Below are positions 33,218 through 43,569 of a stretch of DNA of 55,914 bases, piece after piece (within the stretch, counting starts at the first letter, position 1; each line of letters begins with the position of its first letter). The notes beneath the pieces were generated by a model, which had not been told where the DNA came from, searched no databases, and saw nothing but the letters and a program-made list of their open reading frames with translations. Origin of the DNA: Bacteroidales bacterium (GTDB lineage Bacteria > Bacteroidota > Bacteroidia > Bacteroidales > UBA10428); NCBI GenBank assembly GCA_016934055.1, contig JAFGTR010000123.1:1-55914 (forward strand). The letters are read 5' to 3'. A program made the translations under genes and the position numbers.

Positions 33218-35089
33218 TCATTCGCTTAGCTCAATCCAGCGGTCGGTTTTCTGGTCGATCAGGGTGATTACTTCGCCAATGCGGTTTGCATGGCTGACAA
33301 GTTCTTCTGTATTCAAGGTGCCCCCGGAAAGCAATGATTCGAGTGCAGCCTTTTCTTTTTCGAGTCTTTCGATTTCTGCCGTCAGTTGTTCCAGTTCCTT
33401 TTTCTCTTTAAAACTGTGTTTTTTACCGGTTGAACCTGCCGGTTTTTTTAGCGCAGCTGAGGCTGCTGGCTGCCGTTTCAGGTTATCACTGCGCCGTGCC
33501 TCTATATCCTGCTGTTTCTGCGAACTACGATAATCGCTGTAGTTTCCGGGGAAATCATAGACCGCTCCGTCTCCTTCGAAAATAAAAAGATGGTCCACCA
33601 GTTTATCCATAAAGAAGCGGTCATGCGATACCACGATAAGGCAACCCCGGAATTTTGACAGGTACTCTTCCAGCACGTTCAGGGTGACAATATCAAAATC
33701 GTTGGTGGGTTCATCGAGGATCAGGAAGTTCGGATTGCGCATCAGCACCGTCATCAGGTAAAGACGGCGCCGTTCACCGCCGCTGAGTTTTTCGACATGC
33801 ACATGCTGCATTTCGGGTGTGAACAAAAAATGATTGAGAAACTGCGATACCGGCACCTGGCGGCCATCGCCCATGGTAACCACTTCGGCAATATCCCGCA
33901 GGATGTCGATAACCCGCCGTCCCGGCTTGAAATCGGGGCCCTGCTGCTGATAATAGCCATAAACAACGGTCTCCCCCTGATCGGTCCATCCTGAATCAGG
34001 CGGCAACTGTTGTGTGATGATGTTTAAAAAGGTGGTCTTCCCCACCCCGTTGCGACCGATGATGCCAAGCTTTTCGCCCCGGGTAAAAATGTAAGAAAAA
34101 TGGTCGAGGATCAGTGTTTTATCAAACCGTTTGGAGACGTCTTCGAGCGCCAGTATTTTTTTCCCCAGGCGTGACGCGTGCAGGTTAATTTCCACCTGGC
34201 GGTCATTGCGGCGGTATTCTGATTGTTTTTTCAGATCGTAGAAAGCATCGATACGGTATTTTGCTTTGGTTGTTCTTGCCTTCGGCATGCGGCGCATCCA
34301 TTCGAGCTCTGTTCGAAGGATATTCCTGGCCTTGTCAGCCTGCTGTGTTTTATTCAGCAGCCGTTCCTCCCTTTTTTGCAGGAACCGGGTGTAATTTCCG
34401 GTATAGGAATACATTGATTTTTCATCAAGTTCAAGGATTACATCACAGATGCGGTCGAGAAAATAACGGTCATGCGTAACCATGAGCAGTGTAATCTGTG
34501 TCTTCTTCAGGTATTCCTCAAGCCATTCGATCATATCCAGATCGAGGTGGTTGGTGGGTTCATCGAGAATAATAAAGCGGGGTTCGTTGATCAATGCTAC
34601 AGCCAATGCAAGGCGCTTGATCTGGCCTCCCGACAGCGAACCCACCCGTTGATCTTCATCCGTGAGCTTTAGTATCCCGAGCATCTGATTGATCCTGGCG
34701 TCAAGGTCCCATGCCTGGTGAAAGTCCATTTGCGCCGAGGCAGCCTCCAGTTTTTTCTGATCGTGATGGTGCAGGGCCAGTTCATAATTCCGCACGGCTT
34801 CCATAAGCGTCCCCGATGACCCGTATACAGCCTGAAAAAGGGAAAGGCCGGGATCGAATTGCGGATCCTGTTCGAGGTATCCGATGGCAATGTCCTTGTT
34901 AAGATAATAGCTGCCAGAATCAAAAGTATCTTTGCCGGTAAGGATATTCAGCAAGGTGGTTTTGCCGGAACCATTTTTGGCGATCAGTGCCACCTTCCTG
35001 CCTTCTTCAACACTAAAACTGATATCACTGAAAAGGGTGATCTCTCCGAATGACTTGGAGGCATTCTCGACCTGAAGGGCTGTACTCAT
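33218..35089 (-). CDS. ABC-F family ATPase, Uup-like
   Basis: 623 residues with two ATPase domains and no membrane segment. The first has Walker A GSGKTTLL (about 41-48), signature LSGGQIKR and Walker B FIILDEPTNHLD. The second has GVGKTTFL (about 346), LSGGERRR and FLILDEPTNDFD. The linker between them is short and charged, and a C-terminal tail (about 520-623) is rich in Lys and Glu and coiled-coil-like, as in Uup. ABC-F proteins act on ribosomes or translation stalling, and Uup also limits some transposon excision. It is a single gene with an upstream gene on the same strand that is only a remnant. Confidence 0.9.
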   Translation of the reverse strand: MSTALQVENASKSFGEITLFSDISFSVEEGRKVALIAKNGSGKTTLLNILTGKDTFDSGSYYLNKDIAIGYLEQDPQFDPGLSLFQAVYGSSGTLMEAVRNYELALHHHDQKKLEAASAQMDFHQAWDLDARINQMLGILKLTDEDQRVGSLSGGQIKRLALAVALINEPRFIILDEPTNHLDLDMIEWLEEYLKKTQITLLMVTHDRYFLDRICDVILELDEKSMYSYTGNYTRFLQKREERLLNKTQQADKARNILRTELEWMRRMPKARTTKAKYRIDAFYDLKKQSEYRRNDRQVEINLHASRLGKKILALEDVSKRFDKTLILDHFSYIFTRGEKLGIIGRNGVGKTTFLNIITQQLPPDSGWTDQGETVVYGYYQQQGPDFKPGRRVIDILRDIAEVVTMGDGRQVPVSQFLNHFLFTPEMQHVHVEKLSGGERRRLYLMTVLMRNPNFLILDEPTNDFDIVTLNVLEEYLSKFRGCLIVVSHDRFFMDKLVDHLFIFEGDGAVYDFPGNYSDYRSSQKQQDIEARRSDNLKRQPAASAALKKPAGSTGKKHSFKEKKELEQLTAEIERLEKEKAALESLLSGGTLNTEELVSHANRIGEVITLIDQKTDRWIELSE

Positions 35090-35206
35090 TACTGACTGTT
35101 ATGGAGAAAAAAGATAGCATTAGCAGCAACAATAAGGCTATTTCAATTGGATAAATCAATCTGTTTATCAGTGGGGCCGGGCGACCAACCAGGATGAATA
35201 AAAAAC

Positions 35207-35228
35207 GCCCCGGCACATTCGCCGGGGC
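35207..35228 (-). terminator. Rho-independent terminator (minus strand)
   Basis: Perfect 8-bp arms GCCCCGGC (35207-35214) and GCCGGGGC (35221-35228) with a 6-nt loop. On the minus strand the hairpin is followed by a run of T (complement of the A run at 35200-35205). It would end transcripts that come from the MFS/TonB-receptor remnant side before they enter the ABC-F gene. Confidence 0.75.
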
Positions 35229-35368
35229 TTCAACCCAAACCCATGAAACGATTAACCCGTCTTAAAATACTACTTAACCTGTATCCTGACGCTATGATAT
35301 TGATACAGGAACATGATAAAATACCCTACCTGAATCGGTATGCAATATTCCTTTTACTGCAAGGATGA

Positions 35369-36055
35369 TCAGAAGCTGATATGTAGAAAGACATTCAGCG
35401 AAAGTCTCTGCGACTGAATAAGGTTGGTTTCAGAAAAGGTCGTGTTGTCAAAGTTGAAGGTCCGGGTATTCACATCAAAGTAATTCTGCCTGTTGAACAG
35501 ATTGATCACAGAAATGCCGGTTTTTACGCGCAACGATTGAATAAAGAAATTATAATTGGCTGAAAGATCGGTCCGGAAAAAGTTTGGCAACCGCCGGTAT
35601 TCGCGGGTAATCGGCAATATATGGGACATGGGGGAGGCAATATAGGGTCTGCCCTTAGAGAAAAGGACAACGGCTCCGAAGTTCCACTTCCCGGTGGTGA
35701 AGAGATTGGAAAAACTGACCTGGTGCCGCTGATCGGTAAGAGAAGGGATTTCATCACCGCCATTGATGGCATCAAATTGCTGCATACTTTTGCTTAGTGT
35801 ATATGAAAGCCAGTTGATGTAAACCTTTGTTTTCAGGCTGGCGAATATGTCAATCCCCAGTGTTTGTCCTGATCCGGTAAGAAAATAACTGTGTTCAGGC
35901 GGTACAGGTTCTCCGGGTGGGGGATAAAAATTCTCAGGTCGAAAATGCCGATCAAAATCTGTGCTTCTTAAGTATTGCGATATATACTTGTATTCCTGCA
36001 GACCGGAATACTGCTTATAATATGCTTCTGCATATAATGTCTTTACTTTTGGCAT
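35369..36055 (-). pseudogene. C-terminal remnant of a TonB-dependent receptor
   Basis: 228 residues that correspond to the last part of an outer-membrane receptor barrel. Alternating beta-strand patterns are present (GQTLGIDIFASLK, LPNFFRTDLSANYNF, VKTGISVINLFNRQNY), and the frame ends with a final strand closing in Phe (SLNVFLHISF), the usual end of outer-membrane barrels. Full receptors have about 700-1000 residues with a plug domain. Upstream, the frame meets a stop within three codons, and then a palindromic repeat block begins. The gene has therefore lost its 5' two thirds. Confidence 0.75.
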
Positions 36056-36061
36056 TGTTGT

Positions 36062-36220
36062 GTTTACAGCGTTTCCTTCTTAATTCCTCAATCCCGGGCT
36101 GAAGCCCGGGGCTACCAACATATCGTCCCTACGGGACTTCTTCCTGTCTTTGTTCCTTGATCATTTGTCTTTAATCCTGGCTCTTGATTCCTGGTTCTTG
36201 ATTCCTGGCTCTTGATTCTA
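36062..36220. repeat. Palindromic and T-rich repeat block at the remnant border
   Basis: A palindrome CCCGGGCT-GA-AGCCCGGG (36093-36110) and a GTCCC/GGGAC hairpin (36125-36137) are followed by TTGATTCCTGG-type tandem words that extend to about 36218, into the 3' end of the MFS gene. Similar tandem words recur at 49165-49215 and 49560-49620. The block sits exactly where the TonB-receptor gene is broken. Confidence 0.6.
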
Positions 36221-37424
36221 TCCCAATCATCCCCCTGATGGCCGGAACCATGAAAGAAGCTATTCCGACAAGGCAGATTGCAAATCCTGCAATGATGAAA
36301 GCATTGGTAATACCTATCCGGTCGGCAATAAATCCGGTTTGCAATATGCCTATCATTGCAGGTAACATGGTAAGGCTTCCGTGAATAGAGAATACTCTTC
36401 CCATAGCCGATGGTTCAACAGTCGTCTGCAAGACTACAGTAAACGCTCCGAAATAAACAGCGGCTGAGATCCCGCCCAATAAGGTCAGCGCAACAAAATA
36501 ATAAAAACCAGATGAAGGCAGCACACCCGAAAATGCAAAGCTCAGTCCAAGGACTATATACATGGCATTGATCAATACTATTTTATCGGCTTTCATCTTC
36601 AGGATACCCAGAAGAGCGCCTCCCAGTAACATACCTGCGCCCCATGCCACTTCAACAAGGCTCATCTGATAAGTACCACCCGAGAAATGACTGATGGTCA
36701 TCAATGGAAAAAGGACAGAGACCGGCATAATAAAAAACATGGCCAGCACTACAAAAATGAACAACCACAATAATCCGGGCTTGCTGTAGATTGCCTTCAG
36801 CCCTTCTTTCATCTCACGAAAGATACTGCGGTTTTGCGCTTCTTCCGTTTTGTCAGGATTCGGAATATGCACCATCAGCAGTGAAGTAACGGCAAAAACA
36901 GCCCCCAATACATCAAACAACAATACGTAGGTCATGTCAAAGCTGCTGATAAGCAATGCGGCAAAAGCCGGGCCTGCAATGGCACTTACAGAATGGATAA
37001 CCTGGTTAAAACCGGCCACACGCATCAGTTCAGGTCCGGGCACAAACAAAGGTATGGAAGCCTGCATGGCCGGTACATGAAATGCTGTGCCAACAGACCG
37101 GAGGGAAAGTAAAATGTATATATGCACCAGTTCCACCCTGCCGGTATAAAACCAGAAAGCTATTACAGCCGAACATAGAGCAATAAATATATCAGCAATA
37201 ATCATGATCTTTTTTCTGTCCCATCGGTCAATCATTACACCTGAAAACAACCCAAGCAGAAGTTGTGGCAACATGGCAGCGATGGTGGCAAAAGCCAGCA
37301 CTTCAGCCGAACCTGTTTCAATGCTCAACCAGAAAATAACAGCATAGCTGACAACTGAACTGCTCAGGGTCGAGAACAGCTGGCCGGTCCATATAATCGT
37401 AAATTTTTTCTTCCAATTATTCAT
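36171..37424 (-). CDS. MFS transporter
   Basis: 417 residues with about twelve hydrophobic helices and a central cytoplasmic loop near residue 190. The motif GLFSGVMIDRWDRKK between helices 2 and 3 (about 58-72) is the typical MFS signature. The overall pattern fits the MFS_3/EntS-like class of exporters, but the substrate cannot be inferred. Its last 20 or so residues (RNQEPGIKSQD at the end) are encoded by the tandem TTGATTCCTGG repeat, so the C-terminus has been extended or replaced by repeat DNA. Confidence 0.85.
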   Translation of the reverse strand: MNNWKKKFTIIWTGQLFSTLSSSVVSYAVIFWLSIETGSAEVLAFATIAAMLPQLLLGLFSGVMIDRWDRKKIMIIADIFIALCSAVIAFWFYTGRVELVHIYILLSLRSVGTAFHVPAMQASIPLFVPGPELMRVAGFNQVIHSVSAIAGPAFAALLISSFDMTYVLLFDVLGAVFAVTSLLMVHIPNPDKTEEAQNRSIFREMKEGLKAIYSKPGLLWLFIFVVLAMFFIMPVSVLFPLMTISHFSGGTYQMSLVEVAWGAGMLLGGALLGILKMKADKIVLINAMYIVLGLSFAFSGVLPSSGFYYFVALTLLGGISAAVYFGAFTVVLQTTVEPSAMGRVFSIHGSLTMLPAMIGILQTGFIADRIGITNAFIIAGFAICLVGIASFMVPAIRGMIGIESRARNQEPGIKSQD

Positions 37425-37829
37425 AAAAATCCAATTGTAAGTTTAAAAGAAATAATGATTAAAAGGTAATGAGAAGCAAAGGAGGATTCCTGTGCCTGAT
37501 TTTGGCCAGGTGGAAATGAAAACAGATGTTCAGTTCCGTTTATGCCTGGTCAGGTTAAATAAGACTCACTATTAACATGGAAGGGAAATCTTTGATTGCA
37601 GAAAGTAAAATTAATGATTTTTTCATCATTTTAATATTAATAATGCGAATTCAGAGTGGAAAATCACCAACTCCTAATTGATATTAATAAGAACGTTTTA
37701 CTATAATATATTATCTGCCAAAATTTATGCAATAATGCATTGGTTAAGCATTTTTATGCATTATGATAAAATCAGCATTAGGACTTGATCCGGAATTTTA
37801 TACTTTTATAGTCAGTTTATCATAATTTT
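37425..37829. other. 405-bp divergent intergenic region
   Basis: An A/T-rich region between the MFS gene (minus) and the M1 peptidase gene (plus). No gene is visible. An 8-bp inverted repeat, TAATGCAT (37733-37740) and ATGCATTA (37756-37763), could be an operator. A TACTTTTA word (37801-37808) could be a -7 box for the peptidase gene, but no -33 box is seen at the right distance. Confidence 0.45.
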
Positions 37830-39509
37830 ATGAAATACCTGTTCAAAGGATTGCTTTTGCTGATGCTTTCTTCTATTGTATCTTCCTGTGCCGTAATAGG
37901 CATTAATGCAAAAAGAAAAACGCCACACAAACCTGGTGAATATCCGGCATTTACACTGAAAGATACTTTATGGGGGAAACTGACCCCCCTCAGGAGTGCA
38001 TATGATGTAAGCTTCTATAAGCTAAACATCGGGGTTGATGTTGAAAACAGATCCCTCAATGGTTTTGTTGACATCGTTTTTTTGGCTGAAGAAATAATTG
38101 ACACACTTCAGATTGACCTGTATGAGAACCTGAAGATAAATAAAATTATTTTTCAGGATCGCGAACTGCAGTTTTTCAGAAAGTACAAAGCGGTTTTCAT
38201 TGTGCTTGGAAGAAAAATTCATCCCGGGGAAAAGCATACAATTACCGTTCATTATGAAGGGCAACCGGTCATTGCAACAAAACCTCCCTGGGAAGGTGGT
38301 TTTGTTTGGAAAAAAGACAAAGACAAAAAGCCATGGATAGGTGTCGCTTGTGAGCTGGCAGGAGCCAGTCTCTGGTGGCCTTTAAAAGACCATATTTCCG
38401 ATGAGCCCGATAGTGTACAGTTAACTGTATCAACACCCCAAGGTCTCTTCTGTGTGAGTAACGGTATATTATCGGATCACATTTCAGAAGATAACAGGGA
38501 AATATTTACATGGAAAACACGCTATCCTATCAACACCTATAATGTCACGTTGTATATTGGCAATTACCGGCATTTTCAATTGCCATATCTTAAAGATGAT
38601 ACTGTTTATCAATTGGATTTCTACGTGCTGCCCTATAATCTTGAAAAGGCACAAACACATTTTCAACAAGTCATTGATATTATCAGATTTTATGAATCGG
38701 CATTCGGAGAATATCCATGGTGGGACGAGGGTTATAAGCTTGTTGAAAGTCCTTATGAAGGTATGGAGCATCAAACAGCCATAGCATATGGCAACAGATA
38801 TAAAAACAGATTCGGTTCATCATTTGATTACATCATCCTTCATGAAACAGCCCATGAATGGTGGGGAAACAGTGTTTCCGCCGGGGATTACGCCGAAATA
38901 TGGCTGCATGAAGGCTTTGCCACATACAGCGAAGCACTCTATGTTGAACATACAGAAGGTCACAAAGCTTACCTCGATTAGTTGTCCCTGTATTCCATCT
39001 TCATTAAAAACAAAAGGCCCATGATAGGCCCCTTTGATGTGAATTACTGGGATTATAAAGATACTGATGTCTATATGAAAGGAGCATTAACACTTCATAC
39101 CCTGAGAAATATTATTAACAATGACAGCGTTTTCTTTGATATCATAAAAACCTTTTATAGCAGGTATAAATATTCGATAGTTACATCCCGTGATTTTATC
39201 AGTTTGGTGAATAAAAAAACCAACGATGACCTGAACTGGTTTTTTGATCAATATTTGTACAGCAGAATATGTCCGCAAATGGAATGGAATTATGTGTATG
39301 ATAAATTACATGACTGTTATGAATTCAGTTACAGATGGAACAATACATCATCTGATCTGAATATCCCGGTCAGCATAAGATCGGGGGGGATAGAATATAC
39401 ATTGTATCCCACACTGAAAACACAGACACTTAAAATCAGCACAGGCAATGACATTGCCATGAATATTGAAAATTCATACATATCATTGAAAAAGAACAAA
39501 AAATTATAA
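37830..39509 (+). pseudogene. M1-family metallopeptidase lipoprotein interrupted by an in-frame TAG
   Basis: One reading frame of 560 codons is interrupted only by TAG at 38979-38981 (codon 384). Before it are a lipoprotein-like signal (SSC near residue 20), a beta domain, the substrate motif YEGMEHQ (near residue 311) and the zinc site HETAH (about 337-341) with Glu near 360. After it comes the helical M1 C-terminal domain (YMKGALTLHTLRN, FFDQYLY). Both halves look conserved, so the mutation is recent, a sequencing error, or the site is read through. The first half ends within the catalytic domain, just after the zinc ligands, and is unlikely to be fully active alone. Confidence 0.85.
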
Positions 39510-39553
39510 ACTGCCAAAGGCTGAAGACAACGTATAACAAGTTATTTACATAT

Positions 39554-41074
39554 ATGAAAAAACTGCTGTTGCACTGTTTCATTATACTTACATGCTATTT
39601 TTGTCTTTCATTTTACGCTTTGGGACAACCCTATTATATAGCTCCGGATGGAAATGATAACAACAGCGGCACTGAACAATCACCGTTTGGAACAATTGAA
39701 AAAGCTGTCAGCCTGGTTAAAGCCGGTGAAACGATCTATTTAAGGGGAGGCACTTACAATCTTGTTTCCACCATTGTCATCACAGAAAGCGGAACTGCCG
39801 ATTCCGTAATTTCATTGTTCGCATACCAGGGAGAGCGCCCGGTGCTTGATTTTTCTGGTCAGTCATTGGGCGGAAGCAACAGGGGTATTAAACTAACCGG
39901 CCATCACTGGCACATAAAAGGCATTGATATTACCGGTGCGGGTGATAACGGGATGAAGATAGAGGGCGGCAATCATAATACCATTGAGAACTGTGCCTTT
40001 TACCGGAACCGTGATACCGGGTTACAGATTGACAACGGGGCATCTGATAACATGGTTATAAACTGCGATTCTTACTATAATGCCGATCCCACTGATTATG
40101 GCGATGCTGATGGTTTTGCGCCAAAGCTGACTGTTGGCAGCGGAAATTATTTTTATGGCTGTCGGGCCTGGAAGAATTGTGATGACGGTTGGGACGGCTA
40201 CCTGAGGGGAACCAATAATGTCAGTTGTACATTAGAAAATTGCTGGGCATTTGAAAACGGGTATCTTGAAGATGGCACAGATCCGGGGTCGCAGGCCAAC
40301 GGCAACGGATTCAAGATGGGCGGAAGCGATGACAAGACCCTGCAATATGATTTCACACTGAAAAACTGCCTTGCTTTTAAAAATAAAGCAAAAGGTTTTG
40401 ATCAGAACAGCAACAAGGGTTCTATGATCCTTTATAATTGTACCGGGCATAATAATATCACCGCGAACTACAGGATAATGCAGGCACTTGCGGCCGGAGA
40501 AGTGCTTATTGTAAAAAACTGTGTTGATCCCGAGAGCCGTGCCGAAATAGGCACCTTTGCTGAACAGGAGAAAAACAGCTGGATGGATCCTTTTGTTGTC
40601 ACCTCTGACGATTTCCTGAGTGCTGATGATACTGAAGCCTATGGCCCGCGAAAAGAAGACGGCAGCCTGCCTGACATAACCTACATGCATCTTGCGGCCG
40701 GCAGTGACCTTATAGATGCAGGCGTTGATGTCGGACAACCATACACAGGACTGCGTCCTGACCTTGGCTGTTTTGAAACGGACATTACCGGTTTATTCCA
40801 CGATTATTTATCCCGGGAAACTTTATGTTATCCGAATCCTGTAAACAACAACGGAATATTGCAATTCAGCCTTGCCGCTGAAGGCAGGTGTGTAATCAAC
40901 CTGTATGATATTGCCGGAAGACATGTTAAGACACTGGCAAACAAAGACCTGCAGGCAGGTGAACAACATATCGGCATACAGGTGTCAGATATTCAGGAAG
41001 GCTTGTACATTCTCCTGATCAAACTTGATGATATCACAATATTTACCGGCAGACTGATAAAGAGTAACCAATGA
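39554..41074 (+). CDS. Secreted PL9-like pectate lyase with T9SS sorting domain
   Basis: 506 residues. A signal peptide (about 1-24) precedes YYIAPDGNDNNSGTEQSPF, the typical start of right-handed beta-helix polysaccharide enzymes. The helix region (about 90-310) contains DADGFAPKLTVGSGNYFYGC (in part) and CDDGWDGY (about 206-213), which resembles the Ca-binding Asp cluster of PL9 lyases, and NGFKMGG (about 251), where PL9 enzymes have the catalytic Lys. The C-terminus is a T9SS type A domain (CYPNPV near 425, GLYILLIKLDD). It should cleave pectate outside the cell, like the PL1 enzyme at 18527-21400. Confidence 0.82.
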   Translation: MKKLLLHCFIILTCYFCLSFYALGQPYYIAPDGNDNNSGTEQSPFGTIEKAVSLVKAGETIYLRGGTYNLVSTIVITESGTADSVISLFAYQGERPVLDFSGQSLGGSNRGIKLTGHHWHIKGIDITGAGDNGMKIEGGNHNTIENCAFYRNRDTGLQIDNGASDNMVINCDSYYNADPTDYGDADGFAPKLTVGSGNYFYGCRAWKNCDDGWDGYLRGTNNVSCTLENCWAFENGYLEDGTDPGSQANGNGFKMGGSDDKTLQYDFTLKNCLAFKNKAKGFDQNSNKGSMILYNCTGHNNITANYRIMQALAAGEVLIVKNCVDPESRAEIGTFAEQEKNSWMDPFVVTSDDFLSADDTEAYGPRKEDGSLPDITYMHLAAGSDLIDAGVDVGQPYTGLRPDLGCFETDITGLFHDYLSRETLCYPNPVNNNGILQFSLAAEGRCVINLYDIAGRHVKTLANKDLQAGEQHIGIQVSDIQEGLYILLIKLDDITIFTGRLIKSNQ

Positions 41075-41335
41075 AAGTGATGACCGGTCCTGGTGTTGAA
41101 AAAACAAACAAATGAGGCTGTCTCATTGACAGATTATATAAGTATTGCACGTAAGAGTTAACCGTAAATGGAAAGAAAATAATAATAATCAGGATAAGAT
41201 AATCCGAAAAATTATATTTTTGAAATGTCCAATTATTATTTCATTAGCAGCCAGCCAATTAATTTATTATAGTTCACAGGCTGCCAGGAAAGCTGAAAAT
41301 ATTATAAAAAGATCAAACCAAAAAACGGAACAAAA

Positions 41336-43534
41336 ATGGATAGTGTACTTATTTTACCCCCTGAATCAATGGGTAAAAATTTTATTCCAAAGGAATATCT
41401 GCCTAAAGGAAAAGACGAGTATTATCAGCGAAACCTGCAAAACCGCCCGCCTAAGCCAGGATGGAGAAATCTTCGTTCTGATGAGGTTGAGACACTGGTA
41501 AAGAATGATAATACGGCAGATAACTGGGATGAAATACTTGTTACCGACAGCTTCGATCCGAACCAGATCAAGAATACAAGATTTTGCGGGCTTATCAGGA
41601 TCGGACGCCTGCGCAATGTGGTGATTCAGCATCATGACCTGAGAATGCCGACGGGCATTACCAACAGTGTTATTATCTCCTGTGATATCGGTAATGATGT
41701 AGCCATCCATGATGTGCATTACCTGGCGCATTATATTATCGGCGACTGCAATATTCTGTTCAACATCGATGAAATGCACACAACTGATCACGCCAAATTC
41801 GGCAACGGTATCATCAAGGAAGGAGAACCTGAAAATGTGCGCACATGGCTCGACATTATGAATGAAACAGGGTGCCGGAGGATACTCCCGTTCGACGGTA
41901 TCATAACCGCCGACGCCTATTTGTGGGCTAAATATATCGACGATAAAGCCCTGCAAACCAACCTGAAAAAAATTACGCAGAACCATATCGACAACCGAAG
42001 AGGCTTTTACGGAACAACGGGGAACCATACCGTAATTAAAAATTCACTTATACTCAAGGACGTAAAGGTCGGCTCCCATTGTTACATCAAAGGAGCCAAC
42101 AAACTGAAAAACCTTACCATCAACTCCTCCGAAGCTGAGCCCACACAAATTGGAGAAGGAGTTGAACTTGTTAACGGGATCATCGGTTATGGTTGTCATA
42201 TTTTTTATGGCTGCAAAGCAGTTAAATTTATTCTGGGCAATAACTCAAGTTTGAAATATGGAGCCAGGTTGATCAATTCGTTTTTGGGAGACAATTCAAC
42301 CATTTCCTGTTGTGAAGTCTTGAACAACTTAATATTTCCGGCTCACGAACAGCATCACAACAATTCTTTTCTTATAGCCTCTGTGGTTATGGGACAAAGC
42401 AACATGGCCGCCGGTGCAACGATTGGTTCAAACCATAACAGCCGGGCCAATGATAATGAAATTCAGGCCGGAAGGGGATTCTGGCCGGGATTATGTACCA
42501 GCGTCAAACATTCGTGCCGCTTTGCATCTTTTACGTTGCTTTCAAAAGCCGATTATCCTGCTGAGCTTGATATTCCCCTTCCTTTTTCGCTGCTGAACAA
42601 TAATGTTTCCAAAGATCAGCTTGAGGTATTTCCCGGATTCTGGTGGCTTTATAATATGTATGCCCTGGCCCGTAATTCCTGGAAATTCCAGAACAGGGAC
42701 AAACGCGTAAAAAAAATTCAAAACATTGAATTTGACACCTTTGCTCCCGATACGATAGAGGAAATTATCAAAGCCAGATACCTGCTGGAATTATGGATTG
42801 CCAAGGCCAGCCTCCGGCAGAAAGGGGAGACTGTTAAAAGTGAGCGTGAACTTGTTCAACTGGGCAAAAATCTTCTGAACGGAAAAGAAAGCATGGTAAA
42901 CAATCTTGAGGTGTTAGGGGAGAACATGGAGAAGAGCAAACGAAAAGTTGTAATCCTGAAAGCTTTTGCAGCCTACCATGCTTATAATGATATGCTTTAC
43001 CATTATGCCATGAAGAATGTTATAGCTTATTTGAGTTCGAAGCCCAAAGCCACACTTTCTGCAATGCACGATGATCTAAAAGGGAAACGACAATCAGCAT
43101 GGGTTAATCTTGGCGGCCAGATCATGCAACAGAAAGATCTTGATAAGCTGCGTCATGATATCGGTACAGGCAAACTTAAAAGCTGGGATGATATCCACAA
43201 CCGTTATAACAAACTTTGGAGCATGTATATTCTTGATAAGCAAAAACATGCTTATGCTGTCCTTTGCGAATTAACGGGCACAGACAAAATAACAGAGAAA
43301 CATTGGAAATCAGCATTAACAAAGGCTGTGGAAGTTCAGCAATATATTTGTGATAAGGTTTATATTTCACGAAAAAAAGACTATGATAATCCATTTCGTC
43401 AGGCAACCTTCAGGAACATGGACGAAATGAAAGCTGCTATAGGCACCATTGATGAAAACAGCTTTATTATCCAGGTCAGACAGGAAACTGAAGATCTGAA
43501 AAAACTCGTAAAAACACTGAGAAACAGGAAATAA
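41336..43534 (+). CDS. DUF4954 protein with hexapeptide-type beta-helix
   Basis: 732 soluble residues. After a short N-terminal part, the region from about 75 to 400 has many short repeats of hydrophobic and small residues (GNDVAIHDVHYLAHYIIGDC, CYIKGANKLKN), as in left-handed beta-helix acyltransferases and nucleotidyltransferases. The C-terminal part (about 440-732) is helical and charged. This matches the DUF4954 family of Bacteroidota and some spirochaetes; the biochemical role is unproven. The next gene, 35 bp downstream, is a SIS sugar-isomerase-like protein, so a role in sugar-phosphate or amino-sugar metabolism is a reasonable inference. The ATG at 41336 begins the conserved frame. 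Confidence 0.85.
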   Translation: MDSVLILPPESMGKNFIPKEYLPKGKDEYYQRNLQNRPPKPGWRNLRSDEVETLVKNDNTADNWDEILVTDSFDPNQIKNTRFCGLIRIGRLRNVVIQHHDLRMPTGITNSVIISCDIGNDVAIHDVHYLAHYIIGDCNILFNIDEMHTTDHAKFGNGIIKEGEPENVRTWLDIMNETGCRRILPFDGIITADAYLWAKYIDDKALQTNLKKITQNHIDNRRGFYGTTGNHTVIKNSLILKDVKVGSHCYIKGANKLKNLTINSSEAEPTQIGEGVELVNGIIGYGCHIFYGCKAVKFILGNNSSLKYGARLINSFLGDNSTISCCEVLNNLIFPAHEQHHNNSFLIASVVMGQSNMAAGATIGSNHNSRANDNEIQAGRGFWPGLCTSVKHSCRFASFTLLSKADYPAELDIPLPFSLLNNNVSKDQLEVFPGFWWLYNMYALARNSWKFQNRDKRVKKIQNIEFDTFAPDTIEEIIKARYLLELWIAKASLRQKGETVKSERELVQLGKNLLNGKESMVNNLEVLGENMEKSKRKVVILKAFAAYHAYNDMLYHYAMKNVIAYLSSKPKATLSAMHDDLKGKRQSAWVNLGGQIMQQKDLDKLRHDIGTGKLKSWDDIHNRYNKLWSMYILDKQKHAYAVLCELTGTDKITEKHWKSALTKAVEVQQYICDKVYISRKKDYDNPFRQATFRNMDEMKAAIGTIDENSFIIQVRQETEDLKKLVKTLRNRK

Positions 43535-43569
43535 TATTTATTAATAAAATACCAGAAAGGAGAAATCCC

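Noticed and set aside
35243..35368. Plus-strand frame of 41 codons ending just before the TonB-receptor remnant
   Set aside because: It begins like a signal peptide (MKRLTRLKILL) but has no ribosome-binding site and no continued export signal. Chance frame is the simpler reading.
38979..38981. TAG read as an amino acid such as pyrrolysine
   Set aside because: TAG ends other genes in the window, and M1 peptidases are not known to carry such a residue. No pyl genes are seen.
41110..41130. Insertion-sequence end (GAGGCTGTCTCATT-like word)
   Set aside because: It forms only a 6-bp hairpin, and no matching second end, target duplication or transposase is present.
41145..41501. Plus-strand frame of 118 codons before the DUF4954 gene
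   Set aside because: Its second half is a shifted reading of the DUF4954 gene, and the first half is A/T-rich, Lys/Ile/Asn-heavy and not like a known protein.
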